This document shows, piece after piece, positions 55,174 to 64,000 of a stretch of DNA of 64,000 bases. The stretch's first letter is position 1. Each line of letters opens with the position of its first letter. The stretch covers positions 558,001 through 622,000 of the forward strand of contig NZ_JAMZDE010000008.1 of assembly GCF_024159085.1 (NCBI RefSeq). Reading direction: 5' to 3'. A program made the position numbers and the translations under genes. The notes beneath the pieces were generated by a model. That model did not search any database. It was not told the origin of the DNA and was given only the letters and a program-made list of their open reading frames with translations. This DNA comes from Idiomarina rhizosphaerae (GTDB lineage Bacteria; Pseudomonadota; Gammaproteobacteria; Enterobacterales; Alteromonadaceae).

Positions 55174-56349
55174 TTAGGCCTGACTAACAATAGCCTGTAA
55201 TTCTGCCCCAATTGCCTGCTTGCGCCAACCCACCATTAAGTCTGGTTGCGGCAAACGTTGCTGTTGTTGCGTTGAATACTGCCAGTGAAAGTTAATAATG
55301 TCGTTAATTTGCTTCCGCGAAGCCACCAACGACGCAGGTATCTGCAAGCTTTCGGCAAGTTCGGTAACCGCTTTTTTTATGGCCTTAAAGGTTGGTTTAT
55401 AACCGTCCATATCGTCCAGCCGTTCAAGGGTTTTTGGCAGTTCCGTTTCAGGCACTTGTTCAGCCTGCTGAATACAGCGAATAATGTCCCGCCCTGAATA
55501 CTTACGTGACATAGGAGCTAAATCGGGAATTCGGCTTAGCTCGTCGTCGCTTTTTGGCATTCTCCGGGCTAGCTCAAGCAAGACCCCGTCTTTGACAATA
55601 AAGCCCAGCGGAATGTCGCGCTCACGCGCTTTGTGTAAACGCCAGGGTGTCAGAATTTTCAGCGTAGCCAGTTGCCGCGGGTTCAGCTGCCAGGCATTGC
55701 CTACGCCCAAATAGAGCAGATCATCGGGCCAGCTTTGTGTGCGTTTACGCACCTGAATTTGCGACTCTTCGTAGACAATATTCAGCACACCTTTTTCTTC
55801 ACACAGAGCTTTAAGGTACGGGTACATTATCGCCAGATAACTGGCATCGGCAGCGGCATAGTCCAATTGTTCGTCACTTAACGGGCGTTTCAGCCAGTTG
55901 GTGCGTGACAAGCTCTTGTCCAGCTCAACGCCGTCAAACAAAGCATCAACCAGCCGCGCATAACCCATTGAATCACCCAGACCACAAAAACCTGCGGCTA
56001 TCTGGCTATCAAAAATTTGTTTGGGTTGGCGGCCATTGCTTTGCTGGAAAAACAGTTCAATATCTTCGCCACCGGCATGCAATACGGTTTCGACTTCATC
56101 GCCGGAAATCAGCTGCCATAAAGGCTCTAAATCAATATCCGCCAGCGGGTCAATAACGGCCGTTGTGCCGTTAGCGTGAATTTGTAATAACCCTAACTGA
56201 GCGTAGTAAGTGCGTTCGCGCACAAACTCAGAGTCAATAGCGAACCAGCCGCATTTTACGGCCTGCTGGCAGAGATCTTGTAAATCGTGAGTGGTGCTAA
56301 CGAGCCGGTATTGTTGTACCGACTCGGGTAATTCTAACGGCAGAGTCAA
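55174..56349 (-). CDS. rnd: Ribonuclease D
   Basis: A 3'-5' exoribonuclease of tRNA 3' maturation, 391 residues. DEDDy motifs are visible: [19 protein letters not shown] (Asp, Glu), the [13 protein letters not shown] Asp motif, and the [17 protein letters not shown] motif with Tyr and Asp. Two HRDC-type helical regions follow ([26 protein letters not shown]). It overlaps fadD by 4 bases and is followed by ycgL. Confidence 0.95.
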   Translation of the reverse strand: MTLPLELPESVQQYRLVSTTHDLQDLCQQAVKCGWFAIDSEFVRERTYYAQLGLLQIHANGTTAVIDPLADIDLEPLWQLISGDEVETVLHAGGEDIELFFQQSNGRQPKQIFDSQIAAGFCGLGDSMGYARLVDALFDGVELDKSLSRTNWLKRPLSDEQLDYAAADASYLAIMYPYLKALCEEKGVLNIVYEESQIQVRKRTQSWPDDLLYLGVGNAWQLNPRQLATLKILTPWRLHKARERDIPLGFIVKDGVLLELARRMPKSDDELSRIPDLAPMSRKYSGRDIIRCIQQAEQVPETELPKTLERLDDMDGYKPTFKAIKKAVTELAESLQIPASLVASRKQINDIINFHWQYSTQQQQRLPQPDLMVGWRKQAIGAELQAIVSQA

Positions 56350-58016
56350 GCGTCGTCCTCTTCATCGCGTAATTCACGGCGAATTATTTTGCCAACGTTG
56401 GATTTAGGCAATTCGTCACGAAACTCAACCAGTTTAGGTACTTTGTAACCGGTCAGGTTTTCACGTGCAAAGTCGATAACTTCACGTTCGGTCAGTGACT
56501 TATCTTTTGCCACAATGAAGACTTTTACCGCTTCGCCAGACGACTCGTGCGGAACGCCTATGGCTGCCGACTCAAGAATTTTAGGATGGTCAGCCAGTAC
56601 GTCTTCAATTTCGTTCGGATAAACATTAAAGCCCGACACCAAAATCATGTCCTTTTTACGGTCCACAATTTTGAAGTAACCACGCTCATCAACCGTGGCC
56701 ATGTCACCCGTTGCAAACCAACCGTCTTTAATTGATTCTGCTGTCGCATCAGGACGGTTAAGGTAACCCACCATAACTTGCGGGCCTTTCACTTCCAGCT
56801 CGCCCGGTTCACCTAAAGCCACTTCTTCGCGCGTTTCAGGGTCAACAATACGCATGTCGGTACTTGGCACCGGTAAACCAATGCTGCCCGTGTAATGTTC
56901 AATATCGTAAGGGTTAACGGTAACCACCGGAGAACACTCGGTTAAACCGTAACCTTCCAGCAAACGAGATTTGGTTACCCGCTCCCACTCTTCGGCCACT
57001 GCACGCTGAACCGCCATACCGCCGCCCAGGGCAATTTTTAAATTAGAGAAGTTAACGTCTTTAAAGCCTTTGGTGTTCAACAAACCATTAAACAGTGTGT
57101 TAACGCCTGAAATCATGGAGAAAGGGTACTTATTCAGCTCTTTCACAAAGTTAGGCATGTCGCGCGGGTTGGTAATTAAGACGTTCTTGCCGCCGTGCTT
57201 AATAAAGGTAAGGCAGTTCGCGGTTAACGCAAAGATATGATACAGCGGCAACGCGGTAATAATGGTTTCTTCGCCGTCGTTCATTATGGGGGTAATAACA
57301 GAGGAAACTTGTTCAAGGTTAGCAACCATATTACGGTGCGACAGCATAGCGCCTTTGGCCACCCCCGTTGTTCCACCGGTGTATTGCAAAAAGGCAATAT
57401 CATCGCCGGTCACTTCAGGGCGTTTATAGTCGGCCATGGTTCCTTTGGCCAGCGCCTGATTAAAACTCACCGTGCCTTTTAGCTTATGAGAAGGCACCAT
57501 ACGTTTTATATACTTAACCACAAAGTTAACCAAATAGCGCTTAAGCAAAGGTAACTGATCGCCAATTTGCGTGGTAATAACTAAATCGAGCGGAGCTTCT
57601 GCTTTGATTTTTTCATAGGTTTGAGCAAAGTTTTCCAAAATAACCAGAGCTTTTGCCTGAGAATCTACCAGCTGATGCTTTAACTCGCGCGGAGTATAAA
57701 GTGGGTTGACGTTCACCACAGTCATGCCTGCTCGCAAAATGCCGAATAACGCCACAGGATATTGCAGCAAATTTGGCATCATAACCGCAACAGCGTCGCC
57801 TTTTTTAAGGCCAGTACTGTGCAAGTAAGCGGCAAAGTCGCGAGTTTTCAGACCCAGTTCTTTGAAACTCATTTCTGAGTCCATGTTTACGAAAGCCGTT
57901 TTCTCGCCGTACTTTTCAATGGACTGCTCAAGTATATCAACCAACGACGCAAAGTGATCCGGGTCAATTGTTTCCGGTACTCCCGCTGGGTAGTTTTCCA
58001 ACCAAATTTTATCCAT
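56346..58016 (-). CDS. fadD: Long-chain fatty acid-CoA ligase
   Basis: Activates exogenous long-chain fatty acids to acyl-CoA at the inner membrane. The 556 residues contain the AMP-binding P-loop [18 protein letters not shown], the adenylate motif [29 protein letters not shown], and the C-terminal lysine region [15 protein letters not shown]. The fatty-acid-type signature segment is in the GWFATGD region. It overlaps rnd by 4 bases and has a candidate FadR operator upstream. Confidence 0.95.
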   Translation of the reverse strand: MDKIWLENYPAGVPETIDPDHFASLVDILEQSIEKYGEKTAFVNMDSEMSFKELGLKTRDFAAYLHSTGLKKGDAVAVMMPNLLQYPVALFGILRAGMTVVNVNPLYTPRELKHQLVDSQAKALVILENFAQTYEKIKAEAPLDLVITTQIGDQLPLLKRYLVNFVVKYIKRMVPSHKLKGTVSFNQALAKGTMADYKRPEVTGDDIAFLQYTGGTTGVAKGAMLSHRNMVANLEQVSSVITPIMNDGEETIITALPLYHIFALTANCLTFIKHGGKNVLITNPRDMPNFVKELNKYPFSMISGVNTLFNGLLNTKGFKDVNFSNLKIALGGGMAVQRAVAEEWERVTKSRLLEGYGLTECSPVVTVNPYDIEHYTGSIGLPVPSTDMRIVDPETREEVALGEPGELEVKGPQVMVGYLNRPDATAESIKDGWFATGDMATVDERGYFKIVDRKKDMILVSGFNVYPNEIEDVLADHPKILESAAIGVPHESSGEAVKVFIVAKDKSLTEREVIDFARENLTGYKVPKLVEFRDELPKSNVGKIIRRELRDEEDDA

Positions 58017-58066
58017 AAAAGGCTCCGCCTCTCACTATTTATAGTTATTTTCAGTGGCGCAATCAT

Positions 58067-58083
58067 CGCATATCCGACCAGTT
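58067..58083 (-). promoter_or_regulatory. Candidate FadR operator upstream of fadD
   Basis: On the minus strand the 17-mer AACTGGTCGGATATGCG begins with the core AACTGGTC-N-GA of the FadR consensus and lies 51-67 bases upstream of the fadD start. The second half is degenerate. FadR represses fadD in E. coli, and fadR is in this window. Confidence 0.55.
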
Positions 58084-58104
58084 AATCCTAGTCGTTACCA
58101 GCCG

Positions 58105-58974
58105 CTAAACGTACGATTTAAGCAGTTCAGCTATTTTCTCAGGTTGTTCCATATGTACGTGATGTCCACCTTCCAATGTCTTACAACTTAAGCCAGAAAC
58201 TTTATCCTGCCATCGCTTAAATGCGCTATCTAACTGATCATAACCGCGGCTTCCACGCACGACGGTCACTGGCATGGTCAACTTTTCAAACAAGTCATCC
58301 ACTGCCGAACTCGGTAACCTGTAGGCCGATGTTGTTTTTACCCTGGCATCGGCTCGCCACTGCCAGCGGCCATCTTCACCATGCTCGCAGCCACGCTCAA
58401 CAATTAACCGGACTAAATTAGCTGAAAAGTCAGCCTGAGCGGCTCTGGCCTCTACCGCCGAGTCAAAGTTTGCGTAGCTTCGCCAGCGCGGTGTCTGTAG
58501 TTTTTTGCGACTTAAAAAGCCCTGTTTCAGTTGCTCCTGCGCATTCGTTCCGTCAGACACCAATAACCCAAAGGCTTCAACTAATAGCAGTTGTTGAATA
58601 CGCTCCGGACATAATGCCGCAACCACATTGCTAACAAACCCGCCCATAGAATGACCAAGCAAGGTTAGATTCTGCCAGCCCTGCTGCTGAATCAGCTGCC
58701 ATAAGTCATAAGCATAGTCGATAAAATGATAATAGTTTCCCACCGGACGGTGATCACTGTGTCCATGACCGGGCCAGTCAAGAGCTAAAAGGCCACCTTT
58801 GTCAGGTGACCAGTACTGAGCTACAGGTAAAAAGCTGTGACTGTTGTCTAACCAACCATGGGTTGCAACAACTCTTATGTCGTTAGGATCGCCCCAACAC
58901 AGCCCGCGAACTGTACCCCAGTCGAGCTGGTAACTGACTGGGGTAGCCTGCTCTAAAGCTTCTCGATAATCCAT
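58105..58974 (-). CDS. Alpha/beta hydrolase, cytoplasmic
   Basis: A 289-residue alpha/beta hydrolase without a signal peptide. Nucleophile elbow LLGHSMGGFVSN, oxyanion HGWLDNSHSF, and C-terminal LEGGHHVHMEQPEKIAELL with the catalytic His. Substrate unknown; nearest well-known relatives are serine hydrolase-like proteins and esterases. It sits between fadD and slp, same direction. Confidence 0.87.
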   Translation of the reverse strand: MDYREALEQATPVSYQLDWGTVRGLCWGDPNDIRVVATHGWLDNSHSFLPVAQYWSPDKGGLLALDWPGHGHSDHRPVGNYYHFIDYAYDLWQLIQQQGWQNLTLLGHSMGGFVSNVVAALCPERIQQLLLVEAFGLLVSDGTNAQEQLKQGFLSRKKLQTPRWRSYANFDSAVEARAAQADFSANLVRLIVERGCEHGEDGRWQWRADARVKTTSAYRLPSSAVDDLFEKLTMPVTVVRGSRGYDQLDSAFKRWQDKVSGLSCKTLEGGHHVHMEQPEKIAELLKSYV

Positions 58975-58985
58975 TAAAGGACGAA

Positions 58986-59564
58986 TTAGTTGCGGTTTTT
59001 AGCCGGAGTACCCGAGTTGTCCTGCACACGAACACGTACCGGAACCGGATAACGGTAAGGATAATAAGGTGAATAGAAGTTATGACGGAACCACAGTGGC
59101 GAATAATCGATTTCTACGTGGCTTTTCTGCTTCTCAATCTTCCACAGGTGATACCCTGTTGCTTCAATAACCGGGTAGGTATAAACGTATTCGTCAATTT
59201 TACCCTGCTGGGTTTGACCAATAGTACCGACAAAACTAATTGCCCGGCCTTGCTGGTAGACATCGGGGTCAACAAAGTCATTAATTACAGCTAAGAAACG
59301 TCCGTCGCTGTTATCGCTAACTTCAGGTCGCCCCCAGCGTTTCAGTGGAAAGCTGACAACTTCAAGCACGGTATGATCTTCGGCGTTGCGAACATCGGCA
59401 ATAACACCGCCCCAACGGGCTGGCTCACCTTCTACCTCGTCCCCCTGGTGCTTGGCAACTTTGTAACTCACCAATGCTTCTTCATTGTCAGTGGCAAGCT
59501 CATCGGGAACTGAAGAGCACCCCACCAGTACCAATGTCGTTAATACTGCAAATATCGTTTTCAT
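58986..59564 (-). CDS. slp: Slp-family outer-membrane lipoprotein
   Basis: A 192-residue lipoprotein with a lipobox LVGC (residues 14-17) after a hydrophobic signal, and the Slp signature (VSYKVAKHQGDEVEGEPARWGGVIADVRNAEDHTVLEVVSFPLK, then GRFLAVINDFVDPDVYQQGRAISFVGTIG). In E. coli Slp is induced by starvation and acid and is found in the outer membrane; the molecular role is unknown. The ATG at 59564 begins the signal peptide. Confidence 0.9.
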   Translation of the reverse strand: MKTIFAVLTTLVLVGCSSVPDELATDNEEALVSYKVAKHQGDEVEGEPARWGGVIADVRNAEDHTVLEVVSFPLKRWGRPEVSDNSDGRFLAVINDFVDPDVYQQGRAISFVGTIGQTQQGKIDEYVYTYPVIEATGYHLWKIEKQKSHVEIDYSPLWFRHNFYSPYYPYRYPVPVRVRVQDNSGTPAKNRN

Positions 59565-59576
59565 AACAGACCTCAC

Positions 59577-59891
59577 TCAGGCGTAAACATCAACACCAAA
59601 CATTGACGTAATTTGCTCTCTTTTCTCACTTAACGCTATGTTTTGATAAGCATTAAGTGCTTTTTGAGAACGTTGTGGTGGCTCATCGTAAAACGTATTA
59701 AGTGATTCCCACCGTTCTGCGCGCCGCTGACTTTGCCGAACATCAGGCACCACCTGCCGCAAGTCAGCAACTTTCGTCGGGTTTTGCTCCTGACGTTGCT
59801 GATCTTCTGGCGCAGACCTTTGAGGCCCCTGCTGTTGACTGTTTAGCGGTTGAACCGCTTGCGGATTAATTCGCACGTTTACAAAGCTCAT
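59577..59891 (-). CDS. Small Q/P-rich disordered protein ending in DVYA
   Basis: A 104-residue protein of low-complexity composition, rich in Gln, Arg, Pro and Asn, with a conserved-looking C-terminal helix (LNAYQNIALSEKREQITSMFGVDVYA). Not recognised; no signal peptide or membrane segment. The final tetrapeptide DVYA resembles the DTYA end of the other small protein at 62605-62880. It starts 50 bases before tsaB in the direction of transcription and ends 12 bases before slp. Confidence 0.75.
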   Translation of the reverse strand: MSFVNVRINPQAVQPLNSQQQGPQRSAPEDQQRQEQNPTKVADLRQVVPDVRQSQRRAERWESLNTFYDEPPQRSQKALNAYQNIALSEKREQITSMFGVDVYA

Positions 59892-59941
59892 CTGTTAGTA
59901 AGACTGATTTTATTATGGCGAGTTCAGTGCCATTCTACAAG

Positions 59942-60625
59942 CTATCGACCCGGCAATTTTTTCCAGGTCACTTCATTACGAACATACAAAGGTTCTAAGT
60001 TCTCTGCATCGACCGCAGCAACACAACCTTTAGTTGCTATTGTCAGCATGTCTTCCGCCAGCGGTAACCGGCAATCCATGCTGTGCTTTAATTCCTGCTT
60101 AGGGTCCAGGGTACCTGCGTAGTTGTCCCAACCAGTTCCCGCGGTATGGAACCCCTGAACATTATGCCCTGCAAATAAACTTGCGGAGGGTTCAGCAACG
60201 GCAGGCTCCGTTATTTGTTCGGCAAGACCATTATTATTACGGTACAAGGCATAATAAATTTCACCCATGCGCGCATCAATACAGGCAACAACCGCTTCTG
60301 CATTGTGTTTACGAATGGCTTGCTGCGCTAACGCCTGCAGGCTACTGACCGGAAACACTGGTAACTCAGCACTAAAAGCCAGGCCCTGCGCCATGGATAC
60401 ACCAATTCGTACGCCGGTAAAACTGCCGGGGCCAACGCCAACCACCAGCCCGTCCAGCTGATTTAATTCGGTCTTAGCCTGCTGCAGCATTTGCTCAACA
60501 AAAGGCAGTAAGCGCTGCGAGTGCTCCCGCGGGCTTTCTATTGCTTCGCTAAAGAAGCTGTCCTGCCAGCGAATAGCCACTGAGCAATTTTCAGTCGACG
60601 TATCAATTGCTAATAAGTTCGTCAT
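59942..60625 (-). CDS. tsaB: tRNA threonylcarbamoyladenosine biosynthesis protein TsaB
   Basis: Partner of TsaD and TsaE in making t6A37 of tRNAs that read ANN codons. The N-terminus MTNLLAIDTSTENCSVAI, the ASKHA-type VGVGPGSFTGVRIGVSMAQGLAF loop and the VACIDARMGEIYYALY segment are diagnostic. 227 residues from the ATG at 60625 fits the family; upstream in-frame starts are rejected because they overlap yoaA further without conserved sequence. It overlaps the yoaA end by 23 bases. Confidence 0.95.
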   Translation of the reverse strand: MTNLLAIDTSTENCSVAIRWQDSFFSEAIESPREHSQRLLPFVEQMLQQAKTELNQLDGLVVGVGPGSFTGVRIGVSMAQGLAFSAELPVFPVSSLQALAQQAIRKHNAEAVVACIDARMGEIYYALYRNNNGLAEQITEPAVAEPSASLFAGHNVQGFHTAGTGWDNYAGTLDPKQELKHSMDCRLPLAEDMLTIATKGCVAAVDAENLEPLYVRNEVTWKKLPGR

Positions 60626-62555
60626 TATTGGTTTCATCTTTCTCTGCAACTTGCGCTAAAAAACTCAGCGCCTCATTTAAATCCCGGGTTCGTGACATAG
60701 CCGGCAAGCTGGATAAAAACTGCTTACCGTATTGGCGCGTTACTAAGCGACTGTCGCAAACAATTAACACACCGGAGTCGTCTTTATCGCGAATTAGTCG
60801 TCCTGCGCCCTGTTTCAGCGCAATTATTGCCTGCGGTAATTGTATCGTGCTGAAGGCATCGACACCACGCAAACGGGCATCTTCAACACGTGCATTCAGC
60901 AAAGGATCATCCGGCGAGGCAAACGGCAGTTTGTCGATAATAACGCAGCGCAAGGCTTCACCCCGCACATCGACCCCTTCCCAGAATGAGGAGGTGCCCA
61001 ACAGCACGGCATTACCTTTTTTGGTGAAGGTTTCCAGTAACTCTGTTTTGCCGGACTCGCCCTGCACCAGAATGTCGCGATCCAGCCGGTCGCGTAATAT
61101 TGCCGCCATTTGCTGCAGCATACGGTGGCTGGTAAAAAGCAAAAAAGTCCCGCCGCGGTTCACCTTAACGCACTGCTCGGCAATTTCGGTCAGCATCTGG
61201 TGCCGGTTCGGATCGTTCGCCTCGGGCAAATAACGCGGTAAACACAGCTTGGCTTGCTTAGCAAAATCAAACGGACTTTCTAGCAACAGGGTATCGGCGT
61301 CATCTATGCCTAAACGCTTGGTAAAGTAGTCAAACTTACCGTTAACCGCCAAAGTGGCCGAGGTAAATACCCAGCTCATTTTGTTGCGCTTAATATAGCC
61401 ACCGAAAGTCTTGGCAACGCTTAGCGGCGTTTGATGCAAACTGACATGTCGGGGCGTGGTTTCAAACCAAAAGCTGTAGCCGGTGCGGTCTACGTCCATT
61501 AACTGACGCCAAATAGTGAGATGCTGTTCAGCGCGTTCATGTAAATTATCAAAATCTTTATTACGGCCTATAGCGGTTTTCATAACGTCGGTCAGCAGAG
61601 TTAAACGCTCCTGTACCCGTTCAGCAACCTCTGCAACGTCCGGCTTTTTGCGCCAGTCTCTCCAGTTGCCCCGCATAGGGTCTCGCGGAAACAACAATCG
61701 CCAGTCTTTCAAAGCTTGCAATAACGTACGAGCCATAGCGCTTGCCTGCGACAAGTCCTTCAGCTCGGTCATACATAAACGCTGCAGTTCTTCGCACATT
61801 TCTGTCAGTTGCCGACTGGAAACCGTTTCGCCAAAGTACTGGCTGGCAATGTCCGGAATTTGATGAGCTTCGTCAAAAACCACGGTGTCGACACTCGGAA
61901 TAAGCTCACCAAAACCGGTGTCTTTTAGCGCCATATCGGCAAAGAAAAGATGATGGTTCACCACCACAATATCGGCTTCCATGGCTTCTTTGCGGGCTTT
62001 GACTAAGTGGCAGTCTTCGTACACCGGACAGTCCCGCCCCAGGCAGTTGTCCTGAGTGCTGGTTACCTGCGGTAATACTGAGGCGTCTTCCGCTAAGGCG
62101 TTCAGCTCGCCCACATCACCACTGCGTGTGGATGTCGCCCAGCGCTTTACCGTAATAAGCTGATTTTGAATGTCTTTACTGAACTGTCCGGCCTGTTGGG
62201 TTGCCTGCTCCATGCGGTGCAGACACAAATAATTTGAACGGCCTTTTAATAAAGCGACAACTTTTTCCGGCGCCAGCACTTTTCTTAACATGGGTAAGTC
62301 GCGGTGGAACAGCTGTTCCTGCAGGTTTTTGGTACCAGTAGAGACAATAGCTTTGCCTTTGCCCAGTAGTACAGGAGCCAAATACGCAAACGTTTTGCCG
62401 GTGCCGGTTTCGGCCTCAACGACCAACTCACCTTTTTTCTTAACGGTAGCGGCTATGGCTTCTGCCATTTGCTGCTGAGCGGCTCGTGGCTGGAAGTTTG
62501 TAATTGCTTGTGCGAGCTCGCCTGTTGGCTTAAATACTGATAAAACCGTCGCCAT
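60603..62555 (-). CDS. yoaA: DinG-family ATP-dependent DNA helicase YoaA
   Basis: XPD-like iron-sulfur superfamily 2 helicase of 650 residues, linked in E. coli to replication-fork repair through HolC. Walker A VEAETGTGKTFAYLAP (near residue 49), four FeS cysteines spread in the DNCLGRDCPVYEDC region plus an upstream Cys, the DEAH box in VVFDEAHQIPD, and helicase motif VI QGAGRLIRDKDD are all visible. The ATG at 62555 follows AAGG closely; a GTG at 62582 would add nine residues. It is cotranscribed with tsaB. Confidence 0.92.
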   Translation of the reverse strand: MATVLSVFKPTGELAQAITNFQPRAAQQQMAEAIAATVKKKGELVVEAETGTGKTFAYLAPVLLGKGKAIVSTGTKNLQEQLFHRDLPMLRKVLAPEKVVALLKGRSNYLCLHRMEQATQQAGQFSKDIQNQLITVKRWATSTRSGDVGELNALAEDASVLPQVTSTQDNCLGRDCPVYEDCHLVKARKEAMEADIVVVNHHLFFADMALKDTGFGELIPSVDTVVFDEAHQIPDIASQYFGETVSSRQLTEMCEELQRLCMTELKDLSQASAMARTLLQALKDWRLLFPRDPMRGNWRDWRKKPDVAEVAERVQERLTLLTDVMKTAIGRNKDFDNLHERAEQHLTIWRQLMDVDRTGYSFWFETTPRHVSLHQTPLSVAKTFGGYIKRNKMSWVFTSATLAVNGKFDYFTKRLGIDDADTLLLESPFDFAKQAKLCLPRYLPEANDPNRHQMLTEIAEQCVKVNRGGTFLLFTSHRMLQQMAAILRDRLDRDILVQGESGKTELLETFTKKGNAVLLGTSSFWEGVDVRGEALRCVIIDKLPFASPDDPLLNARVEDARLRGVDAFSTIQLPQAIIALKQGAGRLIRDKDDSGVLIVCDSRLVTRQYGKQFLSSLPAMSRTRDLNEALSFLAQVAEKDETNNDELISN

Positions 62556-62604
62556 AACCTTAACCGCCGAAGAAATAGGCACGTATTATGACATAGATGT
62601 TTGC

Positions 62605-62880
62605 TCAGGCGTAGGTGTCTATATGCCCTGAAGAAGGAGTTTCATCGTCGTCAGCAGCCTCTTCAGGTTCGGTTTGTGGAGACGCTTGCTGTTGTGGTTG
62701 ATGATGCTGACTGTCTTCGCGCTGTTTATCTTCATTGATGGTCGAGCTTTCTTCTTCAGTGGTTGCACGAAGCTCGTGTATTTTTTCAACCTGGTTTATT
62801 TTCATCTGCTCACGGGCGAAGTCCACAGGCACGCGAGTGTCTTTGGGGATCAACGGAACCATTGCATCAAAGTTAGCCAT
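62605..62880 (-). CDS. Small acidic disordered protein ending in DTYA
   Basis: A 91-residue protein: a structured N-terminus (MANFDAMVPLIPKDTRVPVD, then a helix ending in IHELRATTEEE) and a disordered Gln/Glu/Asp-rich tail (HHQPQQQASPQTEPEEAADDDE) that ends in SGHIDTYA. Not recognised. Ends 50 bases before yoaA. It shares its C-terminal D-x-Y-A ending and disordered character with 59577-59891. Confidence 0.75.
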   Translation of the reverse strand: MANFDAMVPLIPKDTRVPVDFAREQMKINQVEKIHELRATTEEESSTINEDKQREDSQHHQPQQQASPQTEPEEAADDDETPSSGHIDTYA

Positions 62881-62984
62881 TGTTGTTGTCTTTCGCCTCG
62901 CAGAGAATGAATTCTGTTATTTGACTATACAACCACTGGTTAAATAATAAGCTTATATCGACTAAATAACCAATAAGTTTACTC

Positions 62985-63012
62985 TTGCATTACATTTCTC
63001 AGCTGTTATAGT
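62985..63012 (+). promoter_or_regulatory. Probable his operon promoter
   Basis: TTGCAT (62985-62990) and TATAGT (63007-63012) with a 16-base spacer lie about 48 bases before the leader peptide start, a normal distance for an attenuated operon. Confidence 0.55.
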
Positions 63013-63059
63013 GCTATACAACTTTGCGAAGTAAAACTATTTTTATTGGAGTGTTAATT

Positions 63060-63110
63060 ATGCGTTTTGTTCACAGCCACCATCATCATCATTGGAACTG
63101 TATGGCTTAG
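63060..63110 (+). CDS. hisL: Histidine operon leader peptide
   Basis: A 16-residue peptide beginning MRFVHSHHHHHWNCMA. Six of its 16 codons are His, five of them in a row, so ribosome stalling under histidine starvation controls the downstream attenuator. A TTGGAGTG Shine-Dalgarno precedes the ATG. This is a well-known mechanism and sits directly upstream of hisG. Confidence 0.95.
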   Translation: MRFVHSHHHHHWNCMA

Positions 63111-63128
63111 CCGTGAACTTAATGTTTG

Positions 63129-63201
63129 GGCTAGCCGTATAAACGCTAGCCTTTCGATTGACTATACAACCCCCGAAAGGCATATACCTTCGGGGGTTTT
63201 T
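63129..63201 (+). terminator. his operon attenuator
   Basis: After the leader peptide, GGCTAGC/GCTAGCC (about 63129-63151) forms a first hairpin, then CCCCCGAAAGG/CCTTCGGGGG (63170-63196) with TTTTT forms the intrinsic terminator 16 bases before the hisG ATG. Stalling at the His codons would favour the alternative pairing. Confidence 0.85.
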
Positions 63202-63217
63202 CATTTTAGGAGCTGTT

Positions 63218-64000
63218 ATGACTGACCGTTTAACCATTGCGATACAGAAATCAGGACGACTGAGTAAAGAATCTATGGCATTGCTGAATGCCTGCGGTGT
63301 GAAATTTAGTGTCAACGAAGCACGCCTCATTGCGCACAGCACCAGTCACCCTATCGATTTACTGCGCGTACGTGATGACGACATTCCGGGTCTGGTTATG
63401 GACGGCGTGGTTGATTTAGGTCTGGTTGGCGAAAACGTGCTGGAAGAAGCCCGGTTAGAGCGCATTGCAACAGATTCTGTCGCGGCCTATCAGCCATTAC
63501 GCGGGCTTGAGTTTGGTCAGTGCCGCTTGTCGCTGGCGGTGCCAAGAGAAAGCCAATACCAGTCACTGCAAGACTTAGACGGCTTAAGAGTTGCCACCAC
63601 CTACCCGCAGTTGCTTAAGCGTTACCTGAAAGACAACGGCGTGAATGCGCGTACGGTTATGCTGACCGGTTCTGTGGAAGTTGCTCCCCGTGCGGGCCTT
63701 GCCGAAGCCATATGTGACTTAGTTTCCACCGGAGCTACGCTGGAAGCAAACGGGTTGGTCGAAAAAGACGTGATATTCCGTTCCCAGGCGCAGTTAATAC
63801 AACGTGCTGACAGCCTGTCGGAAGAAAAGCAGGCCATGATAGATCAGTTGCTGCCCCGTATAGACGGCGTGCAAATGGCGCGGGAAAGCAAATACATTAT
63901 GCTGCATGCTCCAAAAAACAAATTAGAGCAAGTAGTCGAGTTGTTGCCCGGCGCGGAAACACCGACCATTCTGCCGCTAAGCCACACCGACGAGCAAGTT
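63218..64000 (+). CDS. hisG: ATP phosphoribosyltransferase (3' end outside window)
   Basis: First enzyme of histidine biosynthesis, joining ATP and PRPP, and feedback-inhibited by histidine. The visible 261 codons contain the long-form HisG pattern: [65 protein letters not shown] (PRPP loop) and part of the C-terminal ACT-like regulatory domain ([21 protein letters not shown]). An AGGAG Shine-Dalgarno lies upstream of the ATG. It is cut by the window end. Confidence 0.97.
   Translation, partial: MTDRLTIAIQKSGRLSKESMALLNACGVKFSVNEARLIAHSTSHPIDLLRVRDDDIPGLVMDGVVDLGLVGENVLEEARLERIATDSVAAYQPLRGLEFGQCRLSLAVPRESQYQSLQDLDGLRVATTYPQLLKRYLKDNGVNARTVMLTGSVEVAPRAGLAEAICDLVSTGATLEANGLVEKDVIFRSQAQLIQRADSLSEEKQAMIDQLLPRIDGVQMARESKYIMLHAPKNKLEQVVELLPGAETPTILPLSHTDEQV

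Overview
The window reads as chromosomal DNA of a marine gammaproteobacterium of the Alteromonadales type, most like Idiomarina. That is a judgement from recognised proteins and gene order (rsxABCDGE-nth, motY facing rnt, fadR-dsbB, the ycgN/mltB-like/ycgL/rnd/fadD run, tsaB-yoaA, a his leader before hisG), not a tested assignment. Most genes are ordinary core genes with clear Shine-Dalgarno sequences. There is no rRNA, CRISPR array or recognisable prophage. Both window ends cut a gene (a LysR regulator at the left, hisG at the right).

Layout. 1-2.7 kb: glutathione-dependent formaldehyde detoxification (frmA-frmB) with a divergent LysR regulator. 2.7-10.2 kb: an HBM-type chemoreceptor, a CoA-transferase, an amino-acid racemase, a Tag-type DNA glycosylase and several envelope or unknown proteins. 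10.2-18 kb: an EAL-domain c-di-GMP enzyme, two small membrane proteins, uvrB, a MATE exporter and an aspartate aminotransferase. 18.0-18.9 kb: an intergenic stretch of about 700 bases with a tight cluster of DnaA boxes, then two identical tRNA-Asn genes. 18.9-20.5 kb: a glycosyltransferase and a PAP2 phosphatase. 20.6-26.5 kb: the overlapping rsx/rnf electron-transport operon and nth. 26.5-31.2 kb: motY, rnt, a 2-Cys peroxiredoxin, grxD, sodB and a hydrolase, largely motility and redox stress.

31.3-51.7 kb is an accessory region, visibly more AT-rich in several parts. It holds many small, mostly minus-strand, poorly known genes: a signal-peptidase-like protein lacking the usual lysine, SUKH (SMI1/KNR4) immunity-like proteins in two separate operons, an OXA-2-like class D beta-lactamase next to an AraC/GyrI regulator, a PI-PLC-like enzyme, two GNAT acetyltransferases, a DUF1801 protein, a serine hydrolase beside a membrane-anchored CadC-like regulator, three unknown proteins using TTG or ATG starts, and two decayed IS110-family transposase fragments, one beside an attC-like core. 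Interleaved with these are more conserved genes (a DUF748 protein, mtfA, a DUF5610 protein).

52-64 kb returns to core genes: fadR, dsbB, ycgN-like, a lytic transglycosylase, ycgL-like, rnd, fadD (with a plausible FadR operator upstream), a hydrolase, slp, tsaB, yoaA, two small disordered proteins, and the histidine operon leader, attenuator and hisG. Fatty-acid uptake (fadR/fadD), tRNA maturation (rnd, rnt, tsaB) and thiol or oxidative stress (dsbB, grxD, peroxiredoxin, sodB, rsx) are the connected functional themes.
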